This document shows positions 33,348 through 42,227 of a DNA stretch of 64,000 nucleotides, one piece after another (position 1 is the stretch's first letter; each line of letters begins with the position of its first letter). Made by a program: the position numbers and the translations under genes. The notes under the pieces are model-generated. The model ran no database searches, was not told where the DNA came from, and saw only the letters and a program-made list of their open reading frames with translations. The stretch is from assembly GCF_000093085.1 (NCBI RefSeq), contig NC_014219.1, positions 1,550,001 through 1,614,000 of the forward strand. Reading direction: 5' to 3'. Source of the DNA: [Bacillus] selenitireducens MLS10 (GTDB lineage: Bacteria > Bacillota > Bacilli > Bacillales > Salisediminibacteriaceae).

Positions 33348-35075
33348 ATGAGTCAGCTTAATAAAAAAGACATCATTCAACTGCTTGAACGAATTGCAGT
33401 CTATTTGGAGATCAAAGGTGAAAATGCCTTTCGGATTTCCGCCTACAGAAAAGCGGCCCAGTCACTCGAACGTGACGAGCGGTCCATTGAAGAGATTGAA
33501 GACCCGGCGAAGCTTGCGGGCATCGGTAAAGGCACAGCAGGGATCATCAATGATTTTCTTGAAACAGGCACGACAGAACTGCTTCAGGAGCTTGAGTCTG
33601 AAATCCCGGAAGGGCTGTTGCCTCTCTTAAAGCTGCCGGGCCTAGGCGGCAAAAAAATTGGAAAACTGTATCAGGAGCTCGGTGTGGAAAACGCAGAGAC
33701 CCTGAAGGCTGCGTGTGAAGCCGGTGAGGTCAGTAATCTTGCCGGTTTCGGCAAAAAGACCGAGGAGAAGATTCTCGCAGCCGTGAACGAAATGGGAAAA
33801 CGGCCGGAACGTCTGCCTTTGCCAGAAGTGACTCGAACGGTGGAGGAACTGACGGCCTTTTTACAGGACATCAAGGAGATCGACCGTTTTGAGCTTGCCG
33901 GGAGTTTCCGGCGGGGAAGAGAAACCGTCAAAGACCTCGACTTCATTATATCCACCTCACATCCTGTTTCCGTTGGAGAGAAGCTGGTGACGCATCCGAA
34001 TGTCACTGCCGTGATCGGACACGGGGAGACAAAAGTGAGTGTGGAACTTACCGACAAAGAGACGATTGTACCCGTTGATTTCCGAATGGTTGAAGATGAA
34101 TCTTTTGCCACGATGCTGCATCATTTCACCGGATCGAAGGATCATAACGTCCTTTTGCGGCAAATTGCCAAATCGCGGGGCGAGAGCATCAGTGAGTATG
34201 GGGTGAAAAATGAGGAATCCGGAGAGGTGACGCATTTCGATACGGAGGCGGATTTCTTTCATCATTTTGATCTGCCGTGGATCGCACCGGAAGTCCGGGA
34301 AGGCAAGGAGGAGATCGACGACGCCGCTCATGTGAAAGAGCTTGTTTCGATGGAAGACATGAAAGGTGATCTGCACATGCACACGACCTGGAGTGACGGT
34401 GCGCAGTCCATCGATGAAATGATTGAAGCGTGCCGCATGAAAGGGCATGCGTTCATGGCGATTACCGATCATTCGAAGTTTCTTCAGGTTGCAAACGGCC
34501 TGACAGAAGAACGACTGAAACGTCAGCACGAGGAGATCCGTACAAAACGGGAGACGGTTGATGATCTGCACGTCTTCACCGGTATTGAAATGGATATCCT
34601 GCCCGACGGTTCCCTTGATTACGGGGACGAGGTATTAAAGGAGATCGATTTTGTCATCGCATCCATCCACTCCTCATTCTCACAAGATGAGGAGACCATT
34701 ATGAAACGTCTCGAAGCTGCCTGCAGGAACCCTCATGTGGCGATGATTGCCCACCCGACGGGACGTCTGATCGGCAGAAGAGACGGTTATCAGGTAAATC
34801 TCGAGCGGCTGATTGACCTCGCCGTTCAGACCGGAACCATTCTTGAGATCAACGCCAATCCGAACCGCCTTGATCTGTCCGCAGAATGGGCAGAAAAAGC
34901 GCAGGAAAAAGGCGCACTGATCTCGATCAACACGGACGCCCACCGCTATGATATGCTCGATCATTTGAGCTATGGCGTTCGCAATGCGAGACGGGGTTGG
35001 ATCCGAAAAGAGACAGTCGTCAATACCTGGTCTGTCAAACAGTTGACGGATCATCTGTGGAAAAACCGATTGTAA
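33348..35075 (+). CDS. polX: DNA polymerase/3'-5' exonuclease PolX
   Basis: Family X repair polymerase fused to a PHP phosphoesterase, 575 residues. The N-terminal helix-hairpin-helix and lyase-like region (1-150; LAGIGKGTAGIIND, LPGLGGKKIGKLY) comes first, then the polymerase palm with GSFRRGRETVKDLDFIIST holding two catalytic Asp. The PHP domain from about 335 has DLHMHTTWSDG, AITDHSKF, EMDI and INTDAHR metal ligands. All key residues are present. The start at 33348 is properly spaced from GGAGG (33333-33337); the ATG at 33339 is too close. Confidence 0.95.
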   Translation: MSQLNKKDIIQLLERIAVYLEIKGENAFRISAYRKAAQSLERDERSIEEIEDPAKLAGIGKGTAGIINDFLETGTTELLQELESEIPEGLLPLLKLPGLGGKKIGKLYQELGVENAETLKAACEAGEVSNLAGFGKKTEEKILAAVNEMGKRPERLPLPEVTRTVEELTAFLQDIKEIDRFELAGSFRRGRETVKDLDFIISTSHPVSVGEKLVTHPNVTAVIGHGETKVSVELTDKETIVPVDFRMVEDESFATMLHHFTGSKDHNVLLRQIAKSRGESISEYGVKNEESGEVTHFDTEADFFHHFDLPWIAPEVREGKEEIDDAAHVKELVSMEDMKGDLHMHTTWSDGAQSIDEMIEACRMKGHAFMAITDHSKFLQVANGLTEERLKRQHEEIRTKRETVDDLHVFTGIEMDILPDGSLDYGDEVLKEIDFVIASIHSSFSQDEETIMKRLEAACRNPHVAMIAHPTGRLIGRRDGYQVNLERLIDLAVQTGTILEINANPNRLDLSAEWAEKAQEKGALISINTDAHRYDMLDHLSYGVRNARRGWIRKETVVNTWSVKQLTDHLWKNRL

Positions 35076-35093
35076 AGATGGAGGTGCCCTTCT

Positions 35094-37454
35094 ATGCTTG
35101 AAAGGGTTTTACGCATACTTGAATACGATAAAATGAAAGACCAGCTTCTGCAGTTTGCAGGCTCGTCCCTGGGAAAGAAGCGGGTGAAAGCCATGACGCC
35201 GTTTTTTGAGGAAGAGACGATCCGCGATGAACACGCCAAGACGGCGGAAGCGGCGAAGATAGTCAGATTGAAAGGAACGGCCCCTCTCGGCGGGTTGAAA
35301 GACATCAAAGCATCGATCAAACGGGCAGAAATCGGCGCGCAGCTTAACGAAGGGGAACTTCTCGACATCGCATCGACGATTTATGCGAGCCGGCGGTTCC
35401 GTTCGTTCATCGAAGGGCTCGTGGAAGACGAGATTGAGCTTGTCATCCTTCCTGAAATGACCCGTTCGATGACGCCGCTCACAGACCTTGAGCATGAGAT
35501 CAAACAGGCCATTGATGAGAATGGCCATGTCCTTGATTCAGCAAGCCCGGCGCTTCGGCAGATTCGTCAGTCAATCCGTTCCCTTGAGTCGTCGGTCCGT
35601 TCAAAACTTGAAAACACGACGAGATCCTCAAGCGGGAGAAAGATGCTGTCGGATGCCATCGTCACGATCCGAAATGACCGTTACGTCATCCCGGTCAAAG
35701 CCGAATACCGGAACCATTTCGGTGGGATTGTCCATGATCAGTCAGCCTCCGGTCAGACGCTGTTTGTAGAACCGGAGTTTGCCGTGACGACGAATAATCA
35801 GCTGAGAGAGGCAAAAGCAAAAGAAGAGACCGAAATACAGCGTATTCTCTTTGAACTGTCCGGGAGCGTCAGTGAAGTCACAGGCGAACTTGCCGTCATT
35901 CTTGACGTCATGACGGAAGTGGACTTCATGTTTGCCAAGGCTTACTACGGGGCGTCGATTAAAGCGACGGAACCGAAACTCGATACCGACGGCAGTTTTG
36001 ATTTGCGCAAAGCCCGTCACCCGCTCATTCCCGAAGACGAGATTGTCCCCATCGACGTCTCACTCGGTGATGCGTACTCTTCCCTGGTCATTACCGGTCC
36101 GAATACGGGCGGGAAAACCGTGACCTTGAAAACAGTGGGCATGCTCACGCTGATGGCACAGTCCGGGCTGCAGATCCCGGTTCAGGAAGGGTCCACCGCC
36201 GGCATCTATCAGAAGATCTTTGCGGATATCGGGGACGAGCAGTCCATCGAACAAAGTCTCAGTACGTTCAGTTCGCACATGACCAACATCGTCAATATTA
36301 TGGATAACGTCGACCATGAATCACTCGTACTCTTCGATGAGCTCGGAGCCGGTACGGATCCGACAGAAGGGGCGGCACTTGCCATTGCCATTCTCGACCG
36401 CGTCCGTTCGATCGGAGCCAAAGTGATTGCGACGACGCATTACAGTGAGCTCAAAGGGTACGCCTACAACCGCGAAGGCGTCATCAATGCCAGTGTGGAG
36501 TTTGATGTGGAGACACTGAGGCCGACATATCGGCTGTTAATCGGGATTCCCGGACGGAGTAACGCCTTTGCCATCAGTAAGCGGCTCGGTCTTGGTGACG
36601 ACATCATTGAAGAAGCGGGACTTCACGTCACCGCTGATTCGAACAAGATGGAGAAGATGATTTCGTCTCTTGAAGACAGCCGTAAAGCGGCTGAGAAGGA
36701 TTATGATGAAGCAGACGCCCTCCTTCAGGAAGCAGAAGCCCTTCATGCAGAACTCGCAGAGGAGCTTGAACGAATTGAGGTCGAAAAAGAACGGATCTTC
36801 GAACGGGCAGAAGAAAAAGCCAACAAAGCGGTGGAGAAGGCCATGGAAGAAGCTGAATTCATCATTGCCGAACTCCGGGAAATGCAGGCAAATGCCCCGT
36901 CCATTAAAGACCACAAGCTGATCGACGCGAAAAAGAGGCTTGAAGATTCGGAAGTGACCTTGAAGAAAAAGAAAAAAACGTCGCCTGTCAAAAAGAAGAA
37001 GCCTGTTGATACACTTCTCCCCGGCGATGAAGTCAAAGTAGTCAGCCTCAATCAAAAGGGTCATATTGTCGAAGCATCAGGAAAAACGGATTATATGGTC
37101 CAGCTTGGCATGATGAAGATGAAGGTGAAAAAGGATGACCTGCTTTATATTGACCGGCCTAAGCCGGTTGAGACGAAGCCACTGGCAACGCTGAGGGGAA
37201 GAGACGCCCACGTAAAACCGGAACTCGACCTTCGGGGAGAACGGTATGAAAGTGCCATGATGGATGTGGAAAAATACCTGGATGATGCCGTACTTGCCGG
37301 CTATCACCAGGTGTCGATCATCCACGGAAAAGGAACCGGGGCTCTTCGTAAGGGCGTCCAGGAACTTCTTGAGCGTCACCCGAATGTGAAATCAACACGA
37401 CTCGGTTCACAGGGTGAAGGCGGCAGCGGCGTTACCGTTGCCCAGCTCAAATAA
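35094..37454 (+). CDS. mutS2: MutS2 (Smr-domain MutS paralogue)
   Basis: 786 residues. The protein has core/lever helices (1-300) and an ATPase with Walker A GPNTGGKT and Walker B LVLFDELGAGTDPTEG. A long charged coiled coil (about 520-620) and a KOW-like segment follow, then a C-terminal Smr nuclease domain with LDLRGERYESAM and IIHGKGTGALR. MutS2 is linked to suppression of recombination and, more recently, to rescue of collided ribosomes; it lacks the MutS mismatch-recognition domain. Nineteen bases after polX, GGAGG site. Complete. Confidence 0.95.
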   Translation: MLERVLRILEYDKMKDQLLQFAGSSLGKKRVKAMTPFFEEETIRDEHAKTAEAAKIVRLKGTAPLGGLKDIKASIKRAEIGAQLNEGELLDIASTIYASRRFRSFIEGLVEDEIELVILPEMTRSMTPLTDLEHEIKQAIDENGHVLDSASPALRQIRQSIRSLESSVRSKLENTTRSSSGRKMLSDAIVTIRNDRYVIPVKAEYRNHFGGIVHDQSASGQTLFVEPEFAVTTNNQLREAKAKEETEIQRILFELSGSVSEVTGELAVILDVMTEVDFMFAKAYYGASIKATEPKLDTDGSFDLRKARHPLIPEDEIVPIDVSLGDAYSSLVITGPNTGGKTVTLKTVGMLTLMAQSGLQIPVQEGSTAGIYQKIFADIGDEQSIEQSLSTFSSHMTNIVNIMDNVDHESLVLFDELGAGTDPTEGAALAIAILDRVRSIGAKVIATTHYSELKGYAYNREGVINASVEFDVETLRPTYRLLIGIPGRSNAFAISKRLGLGDDIIEEAGLHVTADSNKMEKMISSLEDSRKAAEKDYDEADALLQEAEALHAELAEELERIEVEKERIFERAEEKANKAVEKAMEEAEFIIAELREMQANAPSIKDHKLIDAKKRLEDSEVTLKKKKKTSPVKKKKPVDTLLPGDEVKVVSLNQKGHIVEASGKTDYMVQLGMMKMKVKKDDLLYIDRPKPVETKPLATLRGRDAHVKPELDLRGERYESAMMDVEKYLDDAVLAGYHQVSIIHGKGTGALRKGVQELLERHPNVKSTRLGSQGEGGSGVTVAQLK

Positions 37455-37468
37455 AGGCGGGATACGTG

Positions 37469-37885
37469 ATGAATGAGCTGTTTGCAAATGAGTGGGTCTA
37501 TACAGCAGGTGTTTACAGCCTGACAGTGATGGCGATTATCGTCAGTCTGTCCGTATTTGAGGCGGTTACGAGCTATAAAACATGGGACGAAATCCGCAGC
37601 GGCAACGTTGCCGTCGCCCTCAGCATCGGCGGAAAGATTTTCGGGATCGCGAATATTTTCCGTCATTCCATCACGGCCAATGACAGCATTCTCACCATGC
37701 TGATGTGGGGTGTATACGGATTTGCACTTCTGTTATTTGTGTATGTGATTTTTGAGTTTTTGACACCGGGATTCAGCGTCGATAAAGAACTGGCCCATGA
37801 CAACCGGGCAGTAGGTATTGTATCGTTTATTCTCTCTGTTGCCTTGTCGTATGTGATCGGTTCAAGCATTGTGCTGTTTCAATGA
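37469..37885 (+). CDS. yshE: DUF350 membrane protein (YshE-like)
   Basis: 138 residues with four predicted helices: about 12-34 (VYSLTVMAIIVSLSVFEAV), 47-66, 77-99 and 113-136. The TWDEIRSGNVAVALSIGGKIFGIANIFRH segment between helices 1 and 2 is typical of DUF350. Function unknown. It follows mutS2 by 14 bases, as yshE does in B. subtilis; a GTG one codon earlier is an alternative start. Confidence 0.85.
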   Translation: MNELFANEWVYTAGVYSLTVMAIIVSLSVFEAVTSYKTWDEIRSGNVAVALSIGGKIFGIANIFRHSITANDSILTMLMWGVYGFALLLFVYVIFEFLTPGFSVDKELAHDNRAVGIVSFILSVALSYVIGSSIVLFQ

Positions 37886-37897
37886 GGAGGGTGTTTG

Positions 37898-37978
37898 ATG
37901 GAAACGCTGTGGAAAGTCCTCGTCGTCCTCTGCGGCCTATTTATCGTGGCGGGCGTCGTATTTCTGTTTATGTTCTAG
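37898..37978 (+). CDS. 26-residue single-helix membrane peptide
   Basis: A very short open frame with a near-perfect ribosome site (GAGGAGGGTG, 37885-37893) starting 12 bases after yshE. It encodes METLWKVLVVLCGLFIVAGV followed by VFLFMF: one hydrophobic helix that fills almost the whole peptide, with a charged N-terminal end. Spacing and ribosome site suggest it is translated with yshE. No function can be assigned; small membrane peptides like this often modulate a neighbouring membrane protein (inference). Confidence 0.55.
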   Translation: METLWKVLVVLCGLFIVAGVVFLFMF

Positions 37979-37980
37979 TG

Positions 37981-38008
37981 TTGCATAAGCCTTGTTTATA
38001 GATAAAAT
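37981..38008 (+). promoter_or_regulatory. Putative promoter of the acidic-tail membrane protein gene
   Basis: TTGCAT (37981-37986), 16-base spacer, TAAAAT (38003-38008). Confidence 0.45.
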
Positions 38009-38118
38009 GGATCATTTTCCAATTTCGCCGTTTCAAGCAGCTTGATTCGGGAATCTCCTACACAGACGTTGTTAATTATGACGTCAGAAAGATTGATGAT
38101 AAACGGGAGGTTTTCTCA

Positions 38119-38370
38119 ATGAGTGATGATTTCAAGCGTGAAGAAAAAGTGGAGAAAAGACAGGAACCGGGCCGTGTCGGCTCAACCTTGATCAAATATC
38201 TCTTCATAACGGTGATCGTTGCGATGGTCCTGTTCTTCTTTGCGAGCTTTGTTCTGCCGATGTTCGGCGGGGACGGCGAAGGAAACGGAGACGGCGGCGG
38301 AAACAATAACGCCATTGAAATTGAAATCGACGGCGGCGATGGCGGAGACAATGGAAATAACGGTGAATAA
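38119..38370 (+). CDS. Small membrane protein with an acidic Gly/Asn-rich tail
   Basis: 83 residues: a charged N-terminal cytosolic part (SDDFKREEKVEKRQEPGR), one membrane helix at about 25-48 (IKYLFITVIVAMVLFFFASFV), and an external tail made almost only of Gly, Asp, Glu and Asn (FGGDGEGNGDGGGNNN, then IEIEIDGGDGG). The tail resembles a flexible, calcium- or salt-tolerant spacer; no domain is recognised. GGGAGG precedes the start. A terminator follows directly. It may be specific to this lineage. Confidence 0.7.
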   Translation: MSDDFKREEKVEKRQEPGRVGSTLIKYLFITVIVAMVLFFFASFVLPMFGGDGEGNGDGGGNNNAIEIEIDGGDGGDNGNNGE

Positions 38371-38375
38371 ATCAG

Positions 38376-38406
38376 AAAACCGGGCGAATTGAGCCCGGTT
38401 TTTTGA
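38376..38406 (+). terminator. Terminator after the acidic-tail protein gene
   Basis: AAACCGGGC / GCCCGGTTT stem with loop GAATTGA, then TTTTTT. Confidence 0.92.
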
Positions 38407-38474
38407 TTGATCTGAAAGCTTTTGTCAAGATTTATTGGAAAAAGTCGAAAAATTTTAATAAATCTGTTTCATTT

Positions 38475-38495
38475 TGATAGCGTTTTCATTAGAAT
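38475..38495 (+). promoter_or_regulatory. cre-like site overlapping the promoter of the first acyl-CoA ligase gene
   Basis: TGATAGCGTTTTCA (38475-38488) matches the CcpA operator consensus TGWAANCGNTNWCA at all specified positions but one. It abuts a -10 TAGAAT (38490-38495); the -35 is weak (TTTCAT). This position would block transcription in the presence of preferred sugars. Confidence 0.65.
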
Positions 38496-38568
38496 AGAGG
38501 TGAGAGAAGTATGCCTCACCAACCACTTTGGGGAAAGTGGATCAATTCATAAAATGGGAGGTCTTGCG

Positions 38569-40269
38569 ATGCAAACATTGACAGAGAAGCCGTGGTTTCA
38601 GCATTATCCAGAGGAGATTCCGACATCCATTGACTATGAGGAACAAACGCTTCAGTACTACCTGAAGCGGGCAGCCGAGCGTTACCCGGACAAAAAAGCC
38701 CTGCATTTCATGGGGAAGGAAATGACCTACAGTGAAGTCTACACAGAGGCTATGAAGCTTGCCAATCAGCTCAGAGGACTCGGTGTGGAACAGGGAGACC
38801 GTGTGGCAATCATGCTCGCGAACACGCCGCAGGCCGTTATTTCTTATTATGGGGTCCTTTTTTCCGGTGCGATCGTTGTTCAGACGAACCCACTTTACGT
38901 TGAACGGGAAATTGAGCATCAGATGAACGACTCGGGAGCGAAGGTCATTATCTGCCTCGATCTCGTATATCCGAGGGTATCGAAGGTTCAGGATAAGACG
39001 AGCCTTGAGCATGTGATTGTGACAGGTATCAAAGATTATCTGCCATTCCCGAAGAATCTGATTTACCCGTTTATCCAAAAGAAGAATACAGGTATCAAGG
39101 TTGATTTAACGTATAACGATCATTTGCATTCCTTTACGGATTTTATTGAAAAAGGATCCGATGCTGATATTCCGCTCAAAATTGACCCGAAGAATGATCT
39201 TGCTTTGTTGCAGTACACCGGTGGTACGACAGGACCGGCGAAAGGTGTTATGCTGACGCATTACAACCTCACGGTCAACACCCAGCAGTGTGAATCGTGG
39301 ATGTACAAGCTCGAACCGGGTAAAGAAGTGATTATGGCGGCATTGCCGTTCTTCCACGTCTATGGCATGACGACGGTTATGAACCTGAGCATCCGACTCG
39401 GGTATAAAATGATCATCATGCCGAAATTTGATCCGAAAGGGATTTTAAAGGCCATTGAGAAGCACAGGGCCACCCTGTATCCGGGAGCACCGACGATGTA
39501 TATCGGCCTCTTGAATCATCCGGATATCAGCAAACATGATCTTTCATCCATCAAAGCGTGCATCAGCGGTTCCGCTCCTTTGCCTGTTGAGGTGCAGTCG
39601 CAGTTTGAAGATATTACGAAAGGGAAGCTCGTTGAAGGCTATGGTCTAACGGAGACGTCTCCTGTTGCGATTGCCAACCTGATTTGGGGCAAGCGAAAAC
39701 CAGGATCCATTGGGCTTCCGTGGCCGGATACCGAGATTATGATCCTTTCAGCAGAAACCGGAGAAGCCGCAGGCCCGAACGAAGTGGGGGAAATCTGCAT
39801 CCGCGGTCCACAGGTGATGAAAGGCTACTGGCATCTGCCGGAAGCGACCCAGGCCTCATTCAGGGATGATTGGTTCCTCTCGGGTGATATGGGGTACATG
39901 GATGAAGAAGGGTACTTCTATATCGTTGACCGGAAAAAAGACATGATTATTGCCGGAGGCTTTAATATTTATCCGCGTGAAGTGGAAGAAGTGCTTTATG
40001 AGCATGATGCTGTCCAGGAAGTATGTGTCATCGGCGTTCCGGATCCGTACCGGGGTGAGACGGTCAAAGCATTCGTCGTCCTGAAGGATGGTTCCAAGGT
40101 TACGGAAGATGACCTGGATGAATTTGCCCGAAAACAGCTCGCGTCGTTTAAAGTGCCGAGATTATATGAGTTCCGGGATGAACTTCCAAAGACGATGGTC
40201 GGTAAGATTTTGAGACGTGTCCTTGTCGATGAAGAAAAAGCAAAACAAAAACAGGAAAATGACAAATAG
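38569..40269 (+). CDS. fadD: Long-chain acyl-CoA ligase, copy 1
   Basis: Activates fatty acids to acyl-CoA with ATP before beta-oxidation; 566 residues. AMP-binding enzyme family: P-loop YTGGTTGPAKGVMLTH (about 215), GYGLTETSPV, SGDMGYMDEEGYFYIVDRKKDM, and the C-terminal lysine in PKTMVGKILRR. It corresponds to B. subtilis lcfA. The ATG at 38569 has GGGAGG upstream; the frame extends 147 bases further but over a promoter and cre site. Roughly two thirds identical to the next gene, so the pair is a tandem duplication. A terminator separates them. Confidence 0.93.
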   Translation: MQTLTEKPWFQHYPEEIPTSIDYEEQTLQYYLKRAAERYPDKKALHFMGKEMTYSEVYTEAMKLANQLRGLGVEQGDRVAIMLANTPQAVISYYGVLFSGAIVVQTNPLYVEREIEHQMNDSGAKVIICLDLVYPRVSKVQDKTSLEHVIVTGIKDYLPFPKNLIYPFIQKKNTGIKVDLTYNDHLHSFTDFIEKGSDADIPLKIDPKNDLALLQYTGGTTGPAKGVMLTHYNLTVNTQQCESWMYKLEPGKEVIMAALPFFHVYGMTTVMNLSIRLGYKMIIMPKFDPKGILKAIEKHRATLYPGAPTMYIGLLNHPDISKHDLSSIKACISGSAPLPVEVQSQFEDITKGKLVEGYGLTETSPVAIANLIWGKRKPGSIGLPWPDTEIMILSAETGEAAGPNEVGEICIRGPQVMKGYWHLPEATQASFRDDWFLSGDMGYMDEEGYFYIVDRKKDMIIAGGFNIYPREVEEVLYEHDAVQEVCVIGVPDPYRGETVKAFVVLKDGSKVTEDDLDEFARKQLASFKVPRLYEFRDELPKTMVGKILRRVLVDEEKAKQKQENDK

Positions 40270-40283
40270 ATCATATTTATCAG

Positions 40284-40326
40284 GACTCCCTCTGAAAAAA
40301 AGTCTTTCAGAGGGAATCTTTTTGTC
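40284..40326 (+). terminator. Terminator between the two acyl-CoA ligase genes
   Basis: Stem GACTCCCTCTGAAA / TTTCAGAGGGAATC, then TTTTT. Confidence 0.85.
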
Positions 40327-40334
40327 ATTAACTA

Positions 40335-40364
40335 TTCACATTTGTAATCGGTTTCATATAGAAT
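40335..40364 (+). promoter_or_regulatory. Promoter with a perfect cre site, second acyl-CoA ligase gene
   Basis: TTCACA (40335-40340), 18-base spacer, TAGAAT (40359-40364). The spacer carries TGTAATCGGTTTCA (40343-40356), which fits the CcpA operator consensus TGWAANCGNTNWCA at every position. Confidence 0.75.
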
Positions 40365-40423
40365 AGACAGTGAGAGAGAAATGCTTAGAAAGGAAAGGGA
40401 GGATTTGAGGAGAGGATGTAAAG

Positions 40424-42118
40424 ATGACAAAGACAGTTTCCAGACCGTGGCTCGAGCACTATCCGGAGGAGATACCGGCATCGATTGATTATGAGAAGCG
40501 CCCCTTGCAGGATTATCTCAGACAGGGTGCCAAAGAAGAACCGGACAAGGTGCTGCTGCATTTCATGGGCAAGGAAATGACGTTCAAGGAAGTTTACACT
40601 GAAGCATTATCCTTTGCAAATGCTCTGAGTAACCTCGGGATTCAAAAAGGGGACCGTGTTGCCATTATGCTTGCCAACACACCGCAGTCGGTCATCAGCT
40701 ACTATGGTGCGCTGTTCGCAGGCGCTGTCGTTGTGCAGACGAATCCGCTGTATGTGGAACGGGAACTTGAGCATCAGATGGTGGATTCAGGAGCGAAAAT
40801 CATGATCTGTATGGACCTGGTGTACCACCGCGTAATGAATGTGATTGACAAAACGAATCTTGAACATGTGATTGTCACAGGGATTAAAGACTATTTGCCA
40901 TTCCCAAAGAATCTCGTCTATCCGTTTATACAGAAAAAGAACTATGGCTTTAAGCCGGATGTGAAATACGGAAAAACGGTTCATTCGTTTACGAAACTTT
41001 TGAAGCAGCACGACTCAAAAGAAATCGCTGTAGAGATTGACCCGGAAGAGGATCTAGCTCTTCTGCAGTATACCGGGGGGACGACAGGGGTGGCAAAAGG
41101 TGTTAAACTGACACACATGAACCTTGTCTCAAACACGACGCAGTGCATCCGCTGGATGTATAAAATCGACCATGGAAATGAAGTGTTGCTCTGTGCGTTG
41201 CCTTTTTTCCACGTCTACGGTATGACGGTCGGTATGAATTTCTCGGTGATGGACCGAAGCAAAATGGTCATCTTGCCAAAATTCGATACAAAGCAGACCC
41301 TCGAAGCCATTGAAAAACAAAAAGCATCTATTTTTCCGGGTGCACCAACGATGTATATCGGGCTGATTAATGATCCCGATGTGGGAAAGTATGACTTAAG
41401 CTCCATAGAAATCTGCATCAGCGGGTCAGCACCACTGCCTTTGGAAGTCCAACAACGGTTCGAAAAACTGACCGGCGGGAAATTGTCGGAAGGGTTCGGA
41501 CTCACGGAATCCTCCCCGGTGACACATTTCAATCTGATGTGGGGCAAACGACCGTCCGGAAGTATCGGATTGCCGTGGCCGGATACGGACGTCGCCATTT
41601 TGTCGGCTGAGACCGGAGAACCTGCAGAAGCAGGGGAAGTCGGAGAGCTGATGATCAAAGGGCCTCAGGTGATGAAAGGGTACTGGAACCGCCCGGAAGA
41701 GACGAATGCCACTTTCCATGAAGGTTGGCTATTGACCGGTGACATGGGTTATATGGACGAAGAAGGCTTTTTCTACATTGTGGACCGAAAGAAAGATATG
41801 ATCATTGCAGGCGGCTTTAACATTTATCCACGGGAAATTGAAGAGGTCCTGTTTGAACACCCGGCGGTTCAGGAAGCAGTGGCTGTTGGGGTGCCGGATC
41901 CGTATCGGGGGGAAACCGTCAAGGTATTCATCGTCAAACGTGAAGGCCATGATGTGTCCGAGAAAGATCTGAATGCGTTCTGCAGAGAACGATTGTCGGC
42001 ATATAAGGTGCCAAAGCTCTATGAATTCCGTGAAGAACTGCCAAAGACGATGGTCGGGAAAGTCCTTCGACGGGCTCTGCTTGAAGAAGAGAAGGAAAAA
42101 GCGAAACAAAATGCCTGA
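40424..42118 (+). CDS. Long-chain acyl-CoA ligase, copy 2
   Basis: 564 residues, same family and motif set as its neighbour: YTGGTTGVAKGVKLTH, GFGLTESSPVTH, GDMGYMDEEGFFYIVDRKKDM, PKTMVGKVLRR. Differences cluster in the segments around 160-210 and 300-360, which help shape the acyl pocket, so a different chain-length preference is possible. It ends 65 bases before the FadR-controlled promoter of the next operon. It has its own promoter with a perfect cre, and AGAGGATG precedes the start. Confidence 0.92.
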   Translation: MTKTVSRPWLEHYPEEIPASIDYEKRPLQDYLRQGAKEEPDKVLLHFMGKEMTFKEVYTEALSFANALSNLGIQKGDRVAIMLANTPQSVISYYGALFAGAVVVQTNPLYVERELEHQMVDSGAKIMICMDLVYHRVMNVIDKTNLEHVIVTGIKDYLPFPKNLVYPFIQKKNYGFKPDVKYGKTVHSFTKLLKQHDSKEIAVEIDPEEDLALLQYTGGTTGVAKGVKLTHMNLVSNTTQCIRWMYKIDHGNEVLLCALPFFHVYGMTVGMNFSVMDRSKMVILPKFDTKQTLEAIEKQKASIFPGAPTMYIGLINDPDVGKYDLSSIEICISGSAPLPLEVQQRFEKLTGGKLSEGFGLTESSPVTHFNLMWGKRPSGSIGLPWPDTDVAILSAETGEPAEAGEVGELMIKGPQVMKGYWNRPEETNATFHEGWLLTGDMGYMDEEGFFYIVDRKKDMIIAGGFNIYPREIEEVLFEHPAVQEAVAVGVPDPYRGETVKVFIVKREGHDVSEKDLNAFCRERLSAYKVPKLYEFREELPKTMVGKVLRRALLEEEKEKAKQNA

Positions 42119-42146
42119 AGTTTGTCACAAAACGTCACCTTTCGTA

Positions 42147-42175
42147 TTGACAGCAGTGAGGTTGTCCTCTACAAT
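42147..42175 (+). promoter_or_regulatory. Sigma-A promoter of fadR-fadB-etfBA
   Basis: Consensus TTGACA (42147-42152), 17-base spacer, TACAAT (42170-42175). Expected start of transcription near 42182, inside the FadR box. Confidence 0.88.
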
Positions 42176-42182
42176 GAATTTA

Positions 42183-42200
42183 TGAATGAATAATCATTCA
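42183..42200. promoter_or_regulatory. FadR operator
   Basis: TGAATGAATAATCATTCA, an exact fit to the published B. subtilis FadR consensus (TGAATGAMTANTCATTCA). Centred just after the expected transcription start of fadR, it should give repression relieved by long-chain acyl-CoA. Confidence 0.93.
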
Positions 42201-42227
42201 GTAGTTGTGTGCAGAGGACGTGATGAG

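Noticed and set aside
38030-38075. TTTCGCCGTTTCAAGC upstream of the acidic-tail protein gene looks like part of the repeat hairpin
   Set aside because: The second arm is missing, and spacing to the promoter-like part differs by several bases.
40320-40345. CATTAACTATTCA before the second acyl-CoA ligase gene as a FadR half site
   Set aside because: It has several mismatches to TGAATGA-N4-TCATTCA in every alignment; the perfect cre nearby explains the promoter better.
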